From Muscardinus avellanarius (taxonomy: Eukaryota; Chordata; Mammalia; Rodentia; Gliridae): a stretch of DNA of 64,000 bases. This document shows positions 8,583 through 18,040 of the stretch, piece after piece. The stretch spans positions 14,051,989 to 14,115,988 of the forward strand of contig OY726573.1 of NCBI GenBank assembly GCA_963383645.1. Reading direction: 5' to 3'. Below the pieces are notes generated by a model, which did not search any database, had not been told where the DNA came from, and saw nothing but the letters and a program-made list of their open reading frames with translations. Each line of letters starts with the position of its first letter. Position 1 is the first letter of the stretch. The position numbers and the translations under genes were made by a program.

Positions 8583-8702
8583 ACTGGACATGGTGACACA
8601 CGCCCGTAATCCCAGTCCTTGGGAAGCCGAGAGCGGAGGGTCACAGGTTTGAGACCAGACTCAGCAATTTGACGAGACTTTCAACAACCTAGAAAGACCG
8701 TC
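8583..8702 (+). mobile_element. B1 half of an old SINE
   Basis: ACTGGACATGGTGACACACG to CAACCTAGAAAGACCGT reads as a B1 half. A TTTC repeat replaces the ID half. Confidence 0.8.
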
Positions 8703-8712
8703 TTTCTTTCCT

Positions 8713-8746
<34 letters not shown>

Positions 8747-8852
8747 TTCCTTCCTTCCTTCCTTCCTTCCTTTCTTTCTTTCTTCCTTTTTTTTTCTTTT
8801 TCTTTCTTCCTGCCTTCCTTCCTTCCTTTCTTTCTTTCTTTCTTTCTTTTTT
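8700..8852. repeat. (CTTT)n/(CCTT)n microsatellite
   Basis: About 150 bp of TTTC and CCTT units lies between two oppositely oriented SINEs, as at 1853-2020. Confidence 0.96.
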
Positions 8853-9060
8853 GTGTGGTACTGGGGATGGAACCCAAGGGCATTCTACCTCCGAGCTACA
8901 CCCCCTGCCCTATTTTTTTATTCTTTATTTTTGAAACAGGGTCTCACTGAGTTGCAAAGGGCCTAAGTAGTAACAGGCTGTCCTCGAACTGCGATCCTCC
9001 CGATCCTCCAATCTCAGCCTCCCAAATGCTGGGATTACGAATGCGTGCAATCACGTCCAG
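8853..9060 (-). mobile_element. B1-ID SINE, D type
   Basis: GTGGTACTGGGGATGGAACC, GAGTTGCAAAGGGCC and GGCTGTCCTCGAACTGCGAT mark a D-type copy on the minus strand. Confidence 0.88.
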
Positions 9061-9064
9061 TTCG

Positions 9065-9130
9065 AGAGACCCTGTTTCAAAACAAAAATATAAAATAGGG
9101 CTGGAGATACAGCCCAGAGATAGATAGCAG
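9065..9130 (+). mobile_element. ID half remnant
   Basis: GAGACCCTGTTTCAAAACAA then GGGCTGGAGATACAGCCCAG. It is probably the missing right end of the plus-strand B1 half at 8583, which the TTTC repeat and the D-type SINE split. Confidence 0.65.
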
Positions 9131-9249
9131 TGCCCGTGCCCAGTTTTACACAATTGTTCTCATCAGAACAAAACAAGAATCCAAGGGAGGTGGGGAGGCG
9201 GCACACCCTTGGGATTCCTTGTAACATGTAAAGCATTACCCTCGGGAAA

Positions 9250-9434
9250 TGGAAAGCGCTTGGGAGGCTGAGACAAAAGGATCACGGTGAGGATCGCAGT
9301 TCAAGGACAGCCTCAGCTACTTAGTGAGGCCCTCTGCAACCCAGTGAGACCCTGTTTCAAAATAAAGAATAAAAAATAGGTCTGTGAGTGTAGCTCAGGG
9401 GTAGAAAGCCCCTGGGTTCCAACCCAAGTATTGC
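9250..9434 (+). mobile_element. B1-ID SINE, D type
   Basis: TTCAAGGACAGCCTCAGCTA and CAAAATAAAGAATAAAAAAT are D-type. The first 40 bases of the B1 half are unclear. The tail is an A run and a GAAA repeat. Confidence 0.85.
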
Positions 9435-9622
9435 AAAAAAAAAAAAAAGAAAGAAAGAAAGAAAGAAAAAAAGAAAAGAAATCCAGGGGAATGTCTTAAT
9501 GGAAGATAAGGAAAACGCTAGGTGGACTCAGCATGTATTAGGAGAGGAAAATAAAGAATGGAGAACTGGGAACCACTACTCCTGGGTTCTTTGTCCAAAA
9601 GTAGCTGATAGAAATTCCTAAT

Positions 9623-10221
9623 TGTTATGGTTTGGGGGTGGGGGGGGATAATTTCCCCCAAATACCACAAAAACCACAAAAAAGACAAAAGATAAAAAGC
9701 GCGGGTTCTTGTCCTGAGCCAAGGATACGTACGCAATAGCCCAGACTCTTGCTGAAGATTTAAAGAAGCTTATTAAAAAGATAGAAATATAGAAGACAGT
9801 TACAGCCCCATGTACCCAAGGGTAACATGAGGGGGTGGTTCGGATGAATCCGCTGAAATACAAAGCACAGAAAAGACTTTTTATACACGACACCCTCCAT
9901 TTTGTTTGTGTAATTCTGATGTAGCAAAAGTCCCTGTAAGGTACCTCCCCTTACTTTCCCGCCTAGGTCATGGTCAAAGGCCGACCCCTCCTCCCATCCT
10001 AGCTAGATTATCCAATTATTAGGTAAACCTGTCTTTAGAGTAAGGATGGGGAAGTCCTAGTTCCCCTCTCCTATAGACTTGCTAATTACCTTTAACTAGG
10101 TTAATTTACATTGGGATAGTTGCCTGCTTTTTTGGCAGAAACCAAGGCCTTTCACCAATTTTTGAAATATAGTAATCAGAGCTGTCTCAAGTCTTCCTAG
10201 GCCATTCCCGATACTGGTACA
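9623..10221 (-). mobile_element. Probable solo LTR, 599 bp
   Basis: The block begins TGTTATGG and ends GGTACA (TGT...ACA ends) and is flanked by a 5 bp direct repeat CTAAT at 9618-9622 and 10222-10226. On the minus strand an AATAAGCTTC-like polyadenylation region is followed by about 150 bp resembling R-U5. There is no coding region. Orientation and family are inferred; a 5 bp duplication would suit several retrovirus-like classes. Confidence 0.6.
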
Positions 10222-10298
10222 CTAATGCTGGTCTCTCGGGTTAGCTTCATTGCTTTTGGATTATTGTTAGTTGCCTTGTTTAAAAGTGAGCTGGTAAA

Positions 10299-10478
10299 GC
10301 CGGGCGTGGTGGCGCACGCTTGTAATCCCTGCGCTTGGGAGGCTGAGACAGGAGGATCGCGCAGGTTCGAAGCCAGCCTCAGCTACTTACTTAGTAAGGC
10401 TCTCAGCAACTTAGTGAGACCCTGTTTCCACATAAAATATAAAATAGATCTGGGAGTGTACTACCCCTAGGACCACAA
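10299..10478 (+). mobile_element. B1-ID SINE, F type
   Basis: AAGCCGGGCGTGGTGGCGCA, TTCGAAGCCAGCCTCAGCTA and GATCTGGGAGTGTACTACCC. The ID half is shortened. Confidence 0.92.
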
Positions 10479-10591
10479 AATTTTTTTAAAAAGTGAGCTG
10501 GTAGATGTGTCTTATTTTTTTGAAAAAAATTCTTAAAATGGAAGTTTTGGGTATAGATTTTCCTGCCTCGCCTTTAAAAATTATAACTGTA

Positions 10592-10708
10592 AGCCAGGCA
10601 TGGTGTAATACTTCTGTAATTCCAGTACTTGGGAAGCCGAAATAGGAGGATCCCAGGTTTGAGGCCAGCCTCAGCGACTTAGGGAGACCCTATTTCAAAA
10701 TAAAAAGT
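10592..10708 (+). mobile_element. Old SINE, left part (split by a T-type SINE)
   Basis: AAGCCAGGCATGGTGTAATA to CCCTATTTCAAAATAAAAAG. Its ID half (GGGCCAGGGGGGATGTATTG to TGCCCCTTGGGGTATGG) resumes at 10936-10990, so the T-type copy between them is younger. Confidence 0.85.
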
Positions 10709-10935
10709 AAGCCAGGAGTGGTGGCGCACGCTTGTAAGCCCCGCGCTTGGGAAGCAGAGACAGGAGGATCACGCAGGTTCGAAGCCAGGCACGCGCGCTG
10801 GCTTAGGAGACCCTGTTTCCAAATAAAAATGTAAAAATAGGTCTGGGAGTGTAGCCCGGAGGTAGAAGGGCTTCCAGGAACCCCAGTACCACCAAAAATA
10901 AAAAATAAAAAAATAAAAAATAAAAAAAATAAAAA
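10709..10935 (+). mobile_element. B1-ID SINE, T type, nested
   Basis: AAGCCAGGAGTGGTGGCGCA, CTGGCTTAGGAGACCCTG, GGGCTTCCAGGAACCCCAGT, and an AAATA-rich tail. The sequence TAAAAAGTAA flanks both ends and is a likely target-site duplication. Confidence 0.9.
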
Positions 10936-10989
10936 GTAAAAAGGGCCAGGGGGGATGTATTGCGGAGCTAGAATGCCCCTTGGGGTATG

Positions 10990-10990
<1 letters not shown>
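10936..10990 (+). mobile_element. ID half of the split old SINE
   Basis: Right end of the copy that begins at 10592. Confidence 0.75.

Positions 10991-11030
<40 letters not shown>
10990..11030. repeat. (TG)n microsatellite
   Basis: About 20 TG units at the tail of the split SINE. Confidence 0.97.
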
Positions 11031-11031
<1 letters not shown>

Positions 11032-11289
11032 GTAGTTTATGAGGTTATTAAAAATCTCAGGTACACACAAGGTGTGTGTATTATCTAAAAGGAAATTCAA
11101 ATACCAGATTACCTTCCTGGCTTTCTGATGCTTGCCACTGTGTTTAAGAGGCCCCCGCACCCCAGACAGTGACTGGTATGGGCGTAAAGAATGAGATGCA
11201 GGTTTGCTTTACTGTTAGTTGTGACCCCCACCACTGCCTAGGAGAAACGACCTGCATTGCTAAGTAAATTTAAAATTAAAGACTCAAAA

Positions 11290-11358
11290 TTAAAGTACTG
11301 TCTTGGTACTTGAGACTAGAGGATCACAGGTTTGAGACCAGCCTCAGCAACATAGTGG
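11290..11358 (+). mobile_element. Old SINE, left part (split by a solo LTR)
   Basis: GTACTTGAGACTAGAGGATC to CAGCCTCAGCAACATAGTGG. It resumes at 12265 after the LTR, with the 4 bp GTGG repeated. Confidence 0.85.
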
Positions 11359-12264
11359 TGAAACAGGGGTTTCTTGCGAGAAAACCCGGCGAGTTCTTGT
11401 CTACGGAGAGCGAAGAATGACACCCGCAGACCTCAGGAAGGGGAGTAAAAGGTTTATTGGAAGCAGCAGGGAATGGGGCAAGGGTGGCTGAACACCCCCA
11501 AAGGGGCTGGAACTCTGGGTCCAGCAGCTGCCTTCAGGACAATACTTGAGAGTAGCCCAAGCCGAATTGCCTTCAGGTGCAGGCTGCTTTCTTCCGGAGT
11601 CCGCGCGATCTGCCAGAAGGGAATAGAGAAAAGTGGCCGAACACCCCATGGGGCGGTCGGAACGCCGGGGTCCAGTAGCTGCCTTCAGGGTCACTACCTG
11701 AGTGTCGCCCGAGCCAAGTGCCCATCAGTTGCAAACTACTTTCTCCCAGAGTCCACGCAATCTGCCAGAAGAGAGGTATAGGTCACCCCTAGGGGCCTGG
11801 CCAGCCATGATGTCCAGCAGAGGCCTTCAGGTCACTACTCGAGAGTCGCCCGAGCCACGTGCCCTCAGATGCACTCTGCCTTCTCTCAGGGCCAACACGA
11901 CCTGCGAGAGAGAGAACAGCTCCCCAAAAGGGGACGTCCCGAGCGGGAAGTCCCCCTTTTGCCATCTGACTGGCCGATGCCTGACCGCTTGCAAGTCCCT
12001 TTGTGGTTAGGGTGACTTTGAGATTCCAAGGAGAATTTGCATAGGGCATTTGCAAGTCCTTTGAAGGGTCTCCTTTCAGGAATGCCAGACTTGCTCGGTG
12101 GGTTTGTTGATTAGGAAACACAGGATGGCTTTGTGAAGCTCTGGCCTTCTTATCTCTGAGCCTTTGGAGTTTCAGGCATTTGTCGCCCCTCAGGAAACTC
12201 AGGAAATTAACTTTTTTCTACCAAGGCCTTTTCCCTATCTGCCTATTTCCTTTCTATCTCCTCA
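11359..12264 (-). mobile_element. Solo LTR of an endogenous retrovirus, 906 bp
   Basis: The element starts TG and ends CA and is flanked by a 4 bp duplication GTGG (11355-11358 and 12265-12268), as class I (gammaretrovirus-like) elements produce. On the minus strand a polyadenylation signal CCAATAAACC lies near 11455, so R-U5 is at the plus-strand left. Most of U3 (11486-11915) is three tandem units of about 150, 146 and 135 bp that share CCAGCAGCTGCCTTCAGG-like and GATCTGCCAGAA-like blocks, probably enhancer repeats. It is related to the LTR at 60979-61965. There is no internal gag-pol-env sequence; LTR-LTR recombination removed it. It is inserted in a SINE. Confidence 0.9.
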
Positions 12265-12374
12265 GTGGGACCCTGTTTTAAGCAAAAAAAAAAAACTTAA
12301 AAAAAAAATTTTTTTAAGGGCTGGAGATACAATGCAGAGGTAAAATGTCCCTGGGTTTAATCCCCAGTGCCACA
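12265..12374 (+). mobile_element. Old SINE, right part
   Basis: GTGGGACCCTGTTTTAAGCA, an A-rich linker, and the ID half GGGCTGGAGATACAATGCAG to TTAATCCCCAGTGCCAC complete the SINE begun at 11290. Confidence 0.85.
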
Positions 12375-12409
12375 AAAAGGAGGAGGAGAAAGAGAAAGAG
12401 GAGGAAGAA

Positions 12410-12602
12410 ACAGGCATGGTGGAGCATGCCTGTAATCCTAGTACTTAAGAGGCTGATAAAGGAGGACCGCAGGTTTGAGGCCAGCATCAGCAACGCAGCA
12501 AGAACCTGTGCAAGTCAGCGAGACTCTTTCAAAAGAAAAAACTAAAAAGCTGGGCATGTAGCTCAGAAGTAGAACACCTCTACATTCAATCCTCGGTCCC
12601 AT
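12410..12602 (+). mobile_element. B1-ID SINE, old type
   Basis: GGCATGGTGGAGCATGCCTG to TCAATCCTCGGTCCCA, with a TAA-repeat tail. Confidence 0.88.
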
Positions 12603-12608
12603 AGACAT

Positions 12609-12612
12609 AAAA

Positions 12613-12650
<38 letters not shown>
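12609..12650. repeat. (TAA)n microsatellite
   Basis: About 13 TAA units in the tail of the SINE at 12410. Confidence 0.97.
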
Positions 12651-12689
12651 AAGAAAGAAGAAAAGAAAAAAGATGGAGGAAGAGAAACA

Positions 12690-12962
12690 AAAATTTTTAA
12701 ATGTTCCTATCGTCAGGAATTCTGGCAATGAATGCACGGCTGTGTTGCTTAGTGACTCTGCCTAGAGCATCTCTGGAGGCCTCATCTGTTCTGTCCATGG
12801 CTAAACTCACCTCCTGCTGCTGCGCAGAACCGCGCTTCCCACAAAGCAACGCGGGCCGGCCAGGGACTCCACTCCTGGGTCCACTTCCAGCCACACCTGT
12901 TCAGATCAAGTGCGAGTGTCTGATAGTGTAAGGGGCTGTGTGTTGGTTAAGAAATGAATAGA
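12690..12962. other. Single-copy DNA, no gene seen
   Basis: No repeat recognised. Two short overlapping open frames on opposite strands show no domain. Confidence 0.4.
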
Positions 12963-12963
12963 G

Positions 12964-13184
12964 AGCCGGGCGTGGTGGCGCACGCTTGTCATCCCAGCAT
13001 TCGGGAAGCTGAGACCTGGAGGATCGCGGTTCGCGGACAGCCTCAGCTACTTAGTGAGGCCCTCTGCAACTCAGTGAGACCCGGTTTCAAAATAAAGAAT
13101 AAAAAATAGGGCAGAGGGTGCAGCTCGGAGGTTGAATGCCCCTGGGTTCCATCCCCAGACCCGCAAAAAAAAAAAAAAAAAAAG
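12964..13184 (+). mobile_element. B1-ID SINE, D type
   Basis: AGCCGGGCGTGGTGGCGCAC, GGTTCGCGGACAGCCTCAGC, TTTCAAAATAAAGAATAAAA, ending CCATCCCCAGACCCGC with a 19 bp A tail. It is CpG-rich. The tail joins AAGAAATGAATAGAGA, and the same GAAATGAATAGAGA occurs just before the element at 12950-12963: a target-site duplication of about 14 bp. Confidence 0.95.
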
Positions 13185-13310
13185 AAATGAATAGAGAATT
13201 CTGCACCAAGCCTATTAGAAAGGCAAAATCACAAGCCCTGGCGTTAGCTTTTAAACAACTTGGCTCAGGACACCCAGTGCGTTAGGAAGACCTTGATTTA
13301 AAATAAAAAA

Positions 13311-13509
13311 CAAGCTGGGCGTGGTGGCGCACGCTTGTAATCCCAGCACTTGGGAGGCTGAGACAGGAGGATCGCACGGGTTCGAAGCCAGCCTCGGCTA
13401 CTTAGTGAGGCTCTCGGCAACTTAGTGAGACCCTGTTTCCAAATAAAATATAAAATAGGTCTGGGAGTGTAGCCCGGAGGTAGAAAGCACCTGGGTTCCA
13501 CCGCCAGTA

Positions 13510-13513
<4 letters not shown>
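13311..13513 (+). mobile_element. B1-ID SINE, F type
   Basis: AGCTGGGCGTGGTGGCGCAC, GTCTGGGAGTGTAGCCCGGA, ending CCACCGCCAGTACCAC. A CA repeat forms the tail. Confidence 0.94.

Positions 13514-13555
<42 letters not shown>
13512..13555. repeat. (CA)n microsatellite
   Basis: About 20 CA units grown from the SINE tail. Confidence 0.97.
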
Positions 13556-13556
<1 letters not shown>

Positions 13557-14057
13557 TGAAACAATTCGACTCTGAATGTTGTTGCATTGACCAAGATTTT
13601 TATCAGCTCAGGGATCATCACTGGCTGCAGCAGGCCTCGCCACTGACTTGGGATTTGTTTGGGTCCCCCCCCCCCCTTTCTTTCCATTTCAGAGCCAGGC
13701 AGTAATGACAATTTTCAGTCATTGAACCATGTGAAATCCCTTCTCATAATTGACTCGGGGTTCATTTTTAAATCACCATTGAATTTCTCTGCTCAGGAGT
13801 CTGAAACGGAGGTCAATTTCTCTGGATTATCAGCAAATCAATCTTTGTATCAGAGCCAGGGCATCAGCTGGTCTGTGGCCCAGGCCCCTCCACGGCAGGT
13901 CTCCCGTTGTATGGGGCTTTGTTGACCACTGAGCCCTGGGTGCCGATGTTACTTAGTCAGCTGGGCGTGTGACTCAGTTGTCCTGGAAGGGCTACAGAAC
14001 AGTGATTCCTGCTCCAAATATCCCAGGTCATTCGTTTAGCCCTCAAAGGAATAATTC
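13556..14057. other. Repeat-free block, possible conserved non-coding DNA
   Basis: No repeat in 500 bp. AT-rich motifs (CATAATTGACTC, TCAGCAAATCAATC) suggest transcription-factor sites, but conservation cannot be tested here. Confidence 0.35.
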
Positions 14058-14282
14058 CTTTTTTTTTTTTTTTTTTTTTCCGGTAGTACCAGGATGGAAC
14101 CCAGGGCCATTCTACCTCTGAGCTACACCCCCAGCCCTAGTTTTTATTCTTTACTTTGAAACAGGGTCTCACTGAGTTGCAAAGGGCCTCAGTAAGTAAC
14201 TGAGGCTGTCCGCGAACCGCGATCCCCCTGTCTCAGCCTCCCGAAAGCTGGGATTACAAGCGTGTGCGCCACCACGCCCGGC
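14058..14282 (-). mobile_element. B1-ID SINE, D type
   Basis: Poly-T 14058-14079, then GGATGGAACCCAGGGCCATT, GAGTTGCAAAGGGCCTCAGT, GGCTGTCCGCGAACCGCGAT, ending GCGCCACCACGCCCGGC. Confidence 0.94.
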
Positions 14283-14720
14283 AGCAGGTCTTTACAGATG
14301 GGTACATTTCAGGGTGAGGAGGATCAGGCAAACGGGATGCTTCACACCCATGGTCCTCACGCCCCAGCTACTGAGGAAAACAACATCAACTGGCTTCATC
14401 ACAGGCTTTTCTCTGAAGATCTTTGGCAAGAAGGTAAGAAGCCAAGACCAAGCGTTGCCTAAACACGTGCCGAGCTTACATAAGTTTCGTCGGCTTGGTG
14501 AACTCAAGTCCTTACGGTTTAGATTTCCACCCCTACAGCCGTCACACTGTACGAATACTGTTTATCTTCTTAAGACCAGCGCCTTGAGCAGAGGTTCTGT
14601 CCCGCAATTCAGATTCCCAGCGGCTCACAGAATGACTGGCTTCGAATAAGGCCCCTTTGAAAGGCAACCGAAATCATGTGGACCCAGGGTTTCTGAGTCT
14701 TCAGATTCCTTCTTTCCTTT
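14283..14720. other. Single-copy DNA, no gene seen
   Basis: No repeat or domain recognised. A plus-strand frame at 14314-14649 has no known similarity. Confidence 0.4.
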
Positions 14721-14723
14721 TTT

Positions 14724-14918
14724 CTGGCTCTGAGGATGGAACCCAGGACATAGACCTCTGAGCTATATACCCCCAGCCCTTTGTTTTGATATTTTTTGTT
14801 TTGAAACACTAGGTCGCTGAGAGTCTCACTAAATTGCTGAGGCTGGTCTCAAACCTGCAATCCTCCTGTCTCAGCCTCCCAAGTACTGGGATTGCGGTGT
14901 GCGCCACGGTACCCGGCA
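14724..14918 (-). mobile_element. B1-ID SINE, old type
   Basis: GGCTCTGAGGATGGAACCCA to GTGCGCCACGGTACCCGGCA. Confidence 0.88.
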
Positions 14919-15089
14919 TATGTGTATTTTACCAAAAAAAAAAAAAAAAAAAAAAGAAAGAAAGAAAGAAAAAGAAAAAGCACTCTATACACAATGGCTC
15001 TATTAAAAACAAAGGTTAATTTTCACAAAGGGTAATTTATCTAGTTCTTTTTTCTTTTTTCTTTTTCTTTTTTTTTGGGGGGGGGTGTG

Positions 15090-15291
15090 TGTGGTACTGG
15101 CAATAGAACTCAGGGGCTTTCTACCTCCGGGCTATACTCCCAGACCTATTTTACATTTTATTTGGAAACAGGGTCTCACTAAGTTGCCGAGAGCCTCACT
15201 AAGTAGCTGAGGCTGGCTTCAAACCTGTGCGATCCTCCTGTCTCAGCCTCCCAAGTGCTGGGATTACAAGTGTGTGCCACCAAGCCCTGCT
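15090..15291 (-). mobile_element. B1-ID SINE, F type
   Basis: GTGGTACTGGCAATAGAACT, CTCCGGGCTATACTCCCAGA, GAGAGCCTCACTAAGTAGCT. It ends GTGTGCCACCAAGCCCTGC. Confidence 0.92.
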
Positions 15292-15329
15292 AAGAAAAGA
15301 TTTTTGATTCCTTTTTTTTTTTTTTTTTT

Positions 15330-15535
15330 GGCAGAACTGGGAGTTGAACCCAGGGGCATTCTACCTCTGAGATACACCCTCAGCCTTATTTTTTATCCTT
15401 TTTATTTTGAAACAGAGTCCTACCAAGTTGCAGAGGGTCTCACTAAGTAGCTGAGGCTGGCTTTGAACCTGTGCGATCCTCCTGTCTCAGCCTCCCAAGC
15501 ACTGGGATTGCAAGCGTGCGCCACCACGCCTGGCT
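15330..15535 (-). mobile_element. B1-ID SINE, old/F mosaic
   Basis: The ID half is old-like (GGAGTTGAACCCAGGGGCAT) while the B1 half is F-like (GGCTTTGAACCTGTGCGATC). It faces a plus-strand F-type copy 30 bp away, forming an inverted pair that could fold in RNA. Confidence 0.88.
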
Positions 15536-15566
15536 CCCAGCAACAATTAAAAAAAAAAAATAGAAG

Positions 15567-15767
15567 CCGGGCGTGGTGGCGCACGCTTGCAATCCCCGCA
15601 CTTGGGAGGCTGAGACAGGAGGATAGCACAGGTTCGAAGCCAGCCTCAGCTACTTAGTGAGGCTCTCAGCAACTTAGTGAGACCCTGTTTCCAAATAAAA
15701 TACAAAATGCGTCTGGGAGTGTATCCCGGAGGTAGAAAGCCTCTGGGTTCCACCCCCAGTACCACCA
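15567..15767 (+). mobile_element. B1-ID SINE, F type
   Basis: AGCCGGGCGTGGTGGCGCAC, GTCTGGGAGTGTATCCCGGA, ending CCACCCCCAGTACCACC with a TAA-repeat tail. Confidence 0.94.
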
Positions 15768-15774
15768 AAATAAT

Positions 15775-15815
<41 letters not shown>
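15768..15815. repeat. (TAA)n microsatellite
   Basis: About 15 TAA units in the SINE tail. Confidence 0.96.
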
Positions 15816-15817
<2 letters not shown>

Positions 15818-16379
15818 TAGAAAGGAAGTAAATTAGAATAAACTGGGGGCACATCTAACTTGTGAGACTTCTGACAAGGAGAGAGGTTCTGTCTGAGATG
15901 TCGCTGCATGTCACTATCCTAAAACAGGCCGTAGCGGAGAGTTGGATCTGTCGGGACGTGGCATTTTCTAGGGTCTGACTGGCTGGTCAGCAGGTTGGGC
16001 GTTCTAGGGGGTCTGGTCACTTCCTGGCCTCCTGCTTTGTGAGTTTTTCCTTTTCTAAAATACCTTACTTGGCTACATGTGAAGCCAACCCTCAGACCTT
16101 CGCAGACCAGAAGGCCCCCCAGTGCGTGTTCAGTAAACTTTCTGAGTGTTGTCAAGAGCAGTGACCAGATGTGGCGATGGTTAGTGGTTTGTGGTCTCTG
16201 CTTGCTAACCTTCTGCTCCCCGCGCTCCCGCTCAAAAGGTCTTTATTTTTCATGACACGACAGAGTGCCGAGGACTGAGGTTGAGTAGGGTGGACGGGCG
16301 GACTGCTGCCCGCTCCTGTGGTGACGCAGGGTTGAGTCAGGGACAGAGATGGGGAGGTCAGGGAGAGGAAAAGATGAGA
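15816..16379. other. Single-copy DNA, no gene seen
   Basis: No repeat or gene recognised in this stretch of about 560 bp. Confidence 0.4.
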
Positions 16380-16538
16380 GGGGCACATACATGCCTGTAA
16401 TCCCCGGACCTGGGAGGCTGAGACCGAACGGGGAGGTCACGAGTTCCAGGCCAGCCTCAGCAACTTAGTGAGACCCTATTTCAAAATAATTTAAAAAAAA
16501 ACAACAATGGGGTGGGTGGTGTAGCTCAGAGGGAGAAT
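16380..16538 (+). mobile_element. B1-ID SINE, old type
   Basis: ACATACATGCCTGTAATCCC, GGCCAGCCTCAGCAACTTAG, then GGTGTAGCTCAGAGGGAGAA. A short CA/CG repeat follows. Confidence 0.82.
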
Positions 16539-16602
16539 CACACACACACACACACGCGCGCGGGAGAGAGGGGTGGGGAGGGAGAGGAAGAGAGAAGGAG
16601 GT

Positions 16603-16681
16603 TGGGGGTTGGGGTCCGTTTAGTGGTAGAGCACTCGCCTAGCATGCCCAGTGTCCTGGGTTCAATCCCCAGCACTACAAG
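16603..16681 (+). mobile_element. Free-standing ID element (tRNA-Ala-derived)
   Basis: It has an A box (TAGTGGTAGAGC), the ID core CTCGCCTAGCATGCCC, and a B box (GGTTCAATCC), and ends AGCACTACAAGAAAAG. It lacks a B1 half, so it is an ID copy in its own right, closer to the classical rodent ID than the fused halves are. It is not a tRNA gene, since it cannot close a cloverleaf. Confidence 0.85.
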
Positions 16682-16693
16682 AAAAGAAAAGAA

Positions 16694-16894
16694 AGCCGGG
16701 CGTGGTGGCGCACGCTTGTCATCCCAGCATTTGGGAGGCTGAGACCAGAGGATCGCGCAGGTTCAAAGCCAGCCTCAGCTACTTAGTGAGGCTCTCAGCA
16801 ACTTAGTGAGACCCTGTTTCCAAACAAAGTATAAAATAGGTCTGGAGATATAGCCCGGAGGTAGAAAATCTCCTGGATTCCACCCCCAGTACCA
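16694..16894 (+). mobile_element. B1-ID SINE, F type
   Basis: AAGCCGGGCGTGGTGGCGCA, GAGGCTCTCAGCAACTTAGT, GGTCTGGAGATATAGCCCGG, ending CCACCCCCAGTACCAC with a CA tail. Confidence 0.93.
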
Positions 16895-16926
16895 CACACA
16901 CACAAACACACACACACACACACACA
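16895..16926. repeat. (CA)n microsatellite
   Basis: About 15 CA units at the SINE tail. Confidence 0.95.
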
Positions 16927-16934
16927 AATTTATA

Positions 16935-17032
16935 ACAGGGTCTCCCTGAGTTGCTGAGGCTGGCCTCGAACCTGTGATCTTCCTTTTCCAGCCTGCTAAG
17001 TACTGGCAGGCATGCACCACCACATCTGGCTC
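16935..17032 (-). mobile_element. B1 half of an old SINE
   Basis: ACAGGGTCTCCCTGAGTTGC to GCACCACCACATCTGGCTC. Confidence 0.78.
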
Positions 17033-17039
17033 CCAGCCT

Positions 17040-17152
17040 TTTTTATCTTATTTTGAGAAAAGGTCTCACCAAGTTACCAGGTCTTGTGATCTTTCCACCT
17101 TAGCCTTTCAAGTTGCTGGGATGGTAGGCGGGTGCCCCAACTCCTGGCCTGA
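17040..17152 (-). mobile_element. B1 half of an old SINE
   Basis: TTTTGAGAAAAGGTCTCACC to ACTCCTGGCCTG. It is directly adjacent to the previous half in the same orientation. Confidence 0.7.
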
Positions 17153-17171
17153 GTCACCTATAAATGAGAAA

Positions 17172-17300
17172 AATAAGCGGGGTCTGGTGGGGGCATGTCT
17201 GGATCCCGGCACTTGGGAGGCAGGTTGGAGGCCAGCCTCAGCAACTTAGCAAGGCCCTCAGCATCTTAGGTACAATGTCCCTGGGTTCAGTTCCCAGTGG
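17172..17300 (+). mobile_element. B1-ID SINE, old and shortened
   Basis: GCGGGGTCTGGTGGGGGCAT, GAGGCCAGCCTCAGCAACTT, then TTCAGTTCCCAGTGGG. A GGAA-rich repeat (17300-17348) follows. Confidence 0.78.
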
Positions 17301-17348
17301 GAAGGAAGGATGGAGGGAGGGAGGGAAAGGAAAGGAAGGGAGGAAGGA

Positions 17349-17915
17349 AATCAACAAATCCCACTTGGGAATGACTGCCCCCCGCCCCCCCCCCCCATGA
17401 CCTCAAGTAGGACGCGAAGTCACCGCCTGGACAGGGTCCTGCTCTTCAGCCCCACTTCTTTGCTCCCACAGGGAACAGGGCCCCAGGCTGCTGACTCAGC
17501 TGCCGCCGCCTTCCTCTCCCACCTTCTGAGAAACCAGATTTTATGCAGAATTGCTGACATTTGGAACACTGTCCAGGGCAAAACATTATCTGCAAACCAG
17601 ACCCGGCTCCCTGGCTGCCAAGTTAAGACCAGGAACTGAAGTCAACAAATCATTACTACAGGTGCAAAGGCTGGGTTTTCAAAGAGTTTGTTAATCATCT
17701 TTTAGAAAAACCCTATTGATTTTTATTACATCACGAGGAAGTCATTCATATTTGGGAGACAGGAGTTTCGATGGAAAAATAATTTTATAACCTGACTTTG
17801 GGGTGGGGATGGGGTCAGCAGGCAGACCCGGTGGTGCTGAGGGTCTTGGCAGGCCAGAGGCAGTGGTGTGGATCTCGGGGTGCCTCCACTGCTCAGTACA
17901 CCCCTGAGTTCAACC
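17349..17915. other. Single-copy DNA, possible conserved non-coding block
   Basis: No repeat seen. The part at 17540-17720 (TTTATGCAGAATTGCTGACA and nearby) is AT-rich and may be conserved. Confidence 0.35.
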
Positions 17916-18040
17916 CGGGTATGGTGGCGCACGCTTGTAATCTCAGTACTTGGGAGGCTGGCTGACACAGGAGTCACCGGTTCAAAGCCAGCCTCAGCAA
18001 CTTAGTGAGACTTTGTTTGAAAATGAAAAATAAAAAGGTT
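17916..18040 (+). mobile_element. Old SINE, left part (split by an F-type SINE)
   Basis: CAACCCGGGTATGGTGGCGC to TTTGTTTGAAAATGAAAAAT. The ID half resumes at 18299. Confidence 0.85.

Noticed and set aside
11401..12121. Protein-coding frames of about 100 codons on both strands
   Set aside because: They lie within the LTR and its tandem units; no retroviral protein similarity is expected in U3-R-U5.
16603..16681. tRNA gene
   Set aside because: A and B boxes are present but only as part of an ID SINE; the sequence does not pair into acceptor and anticodon stems.
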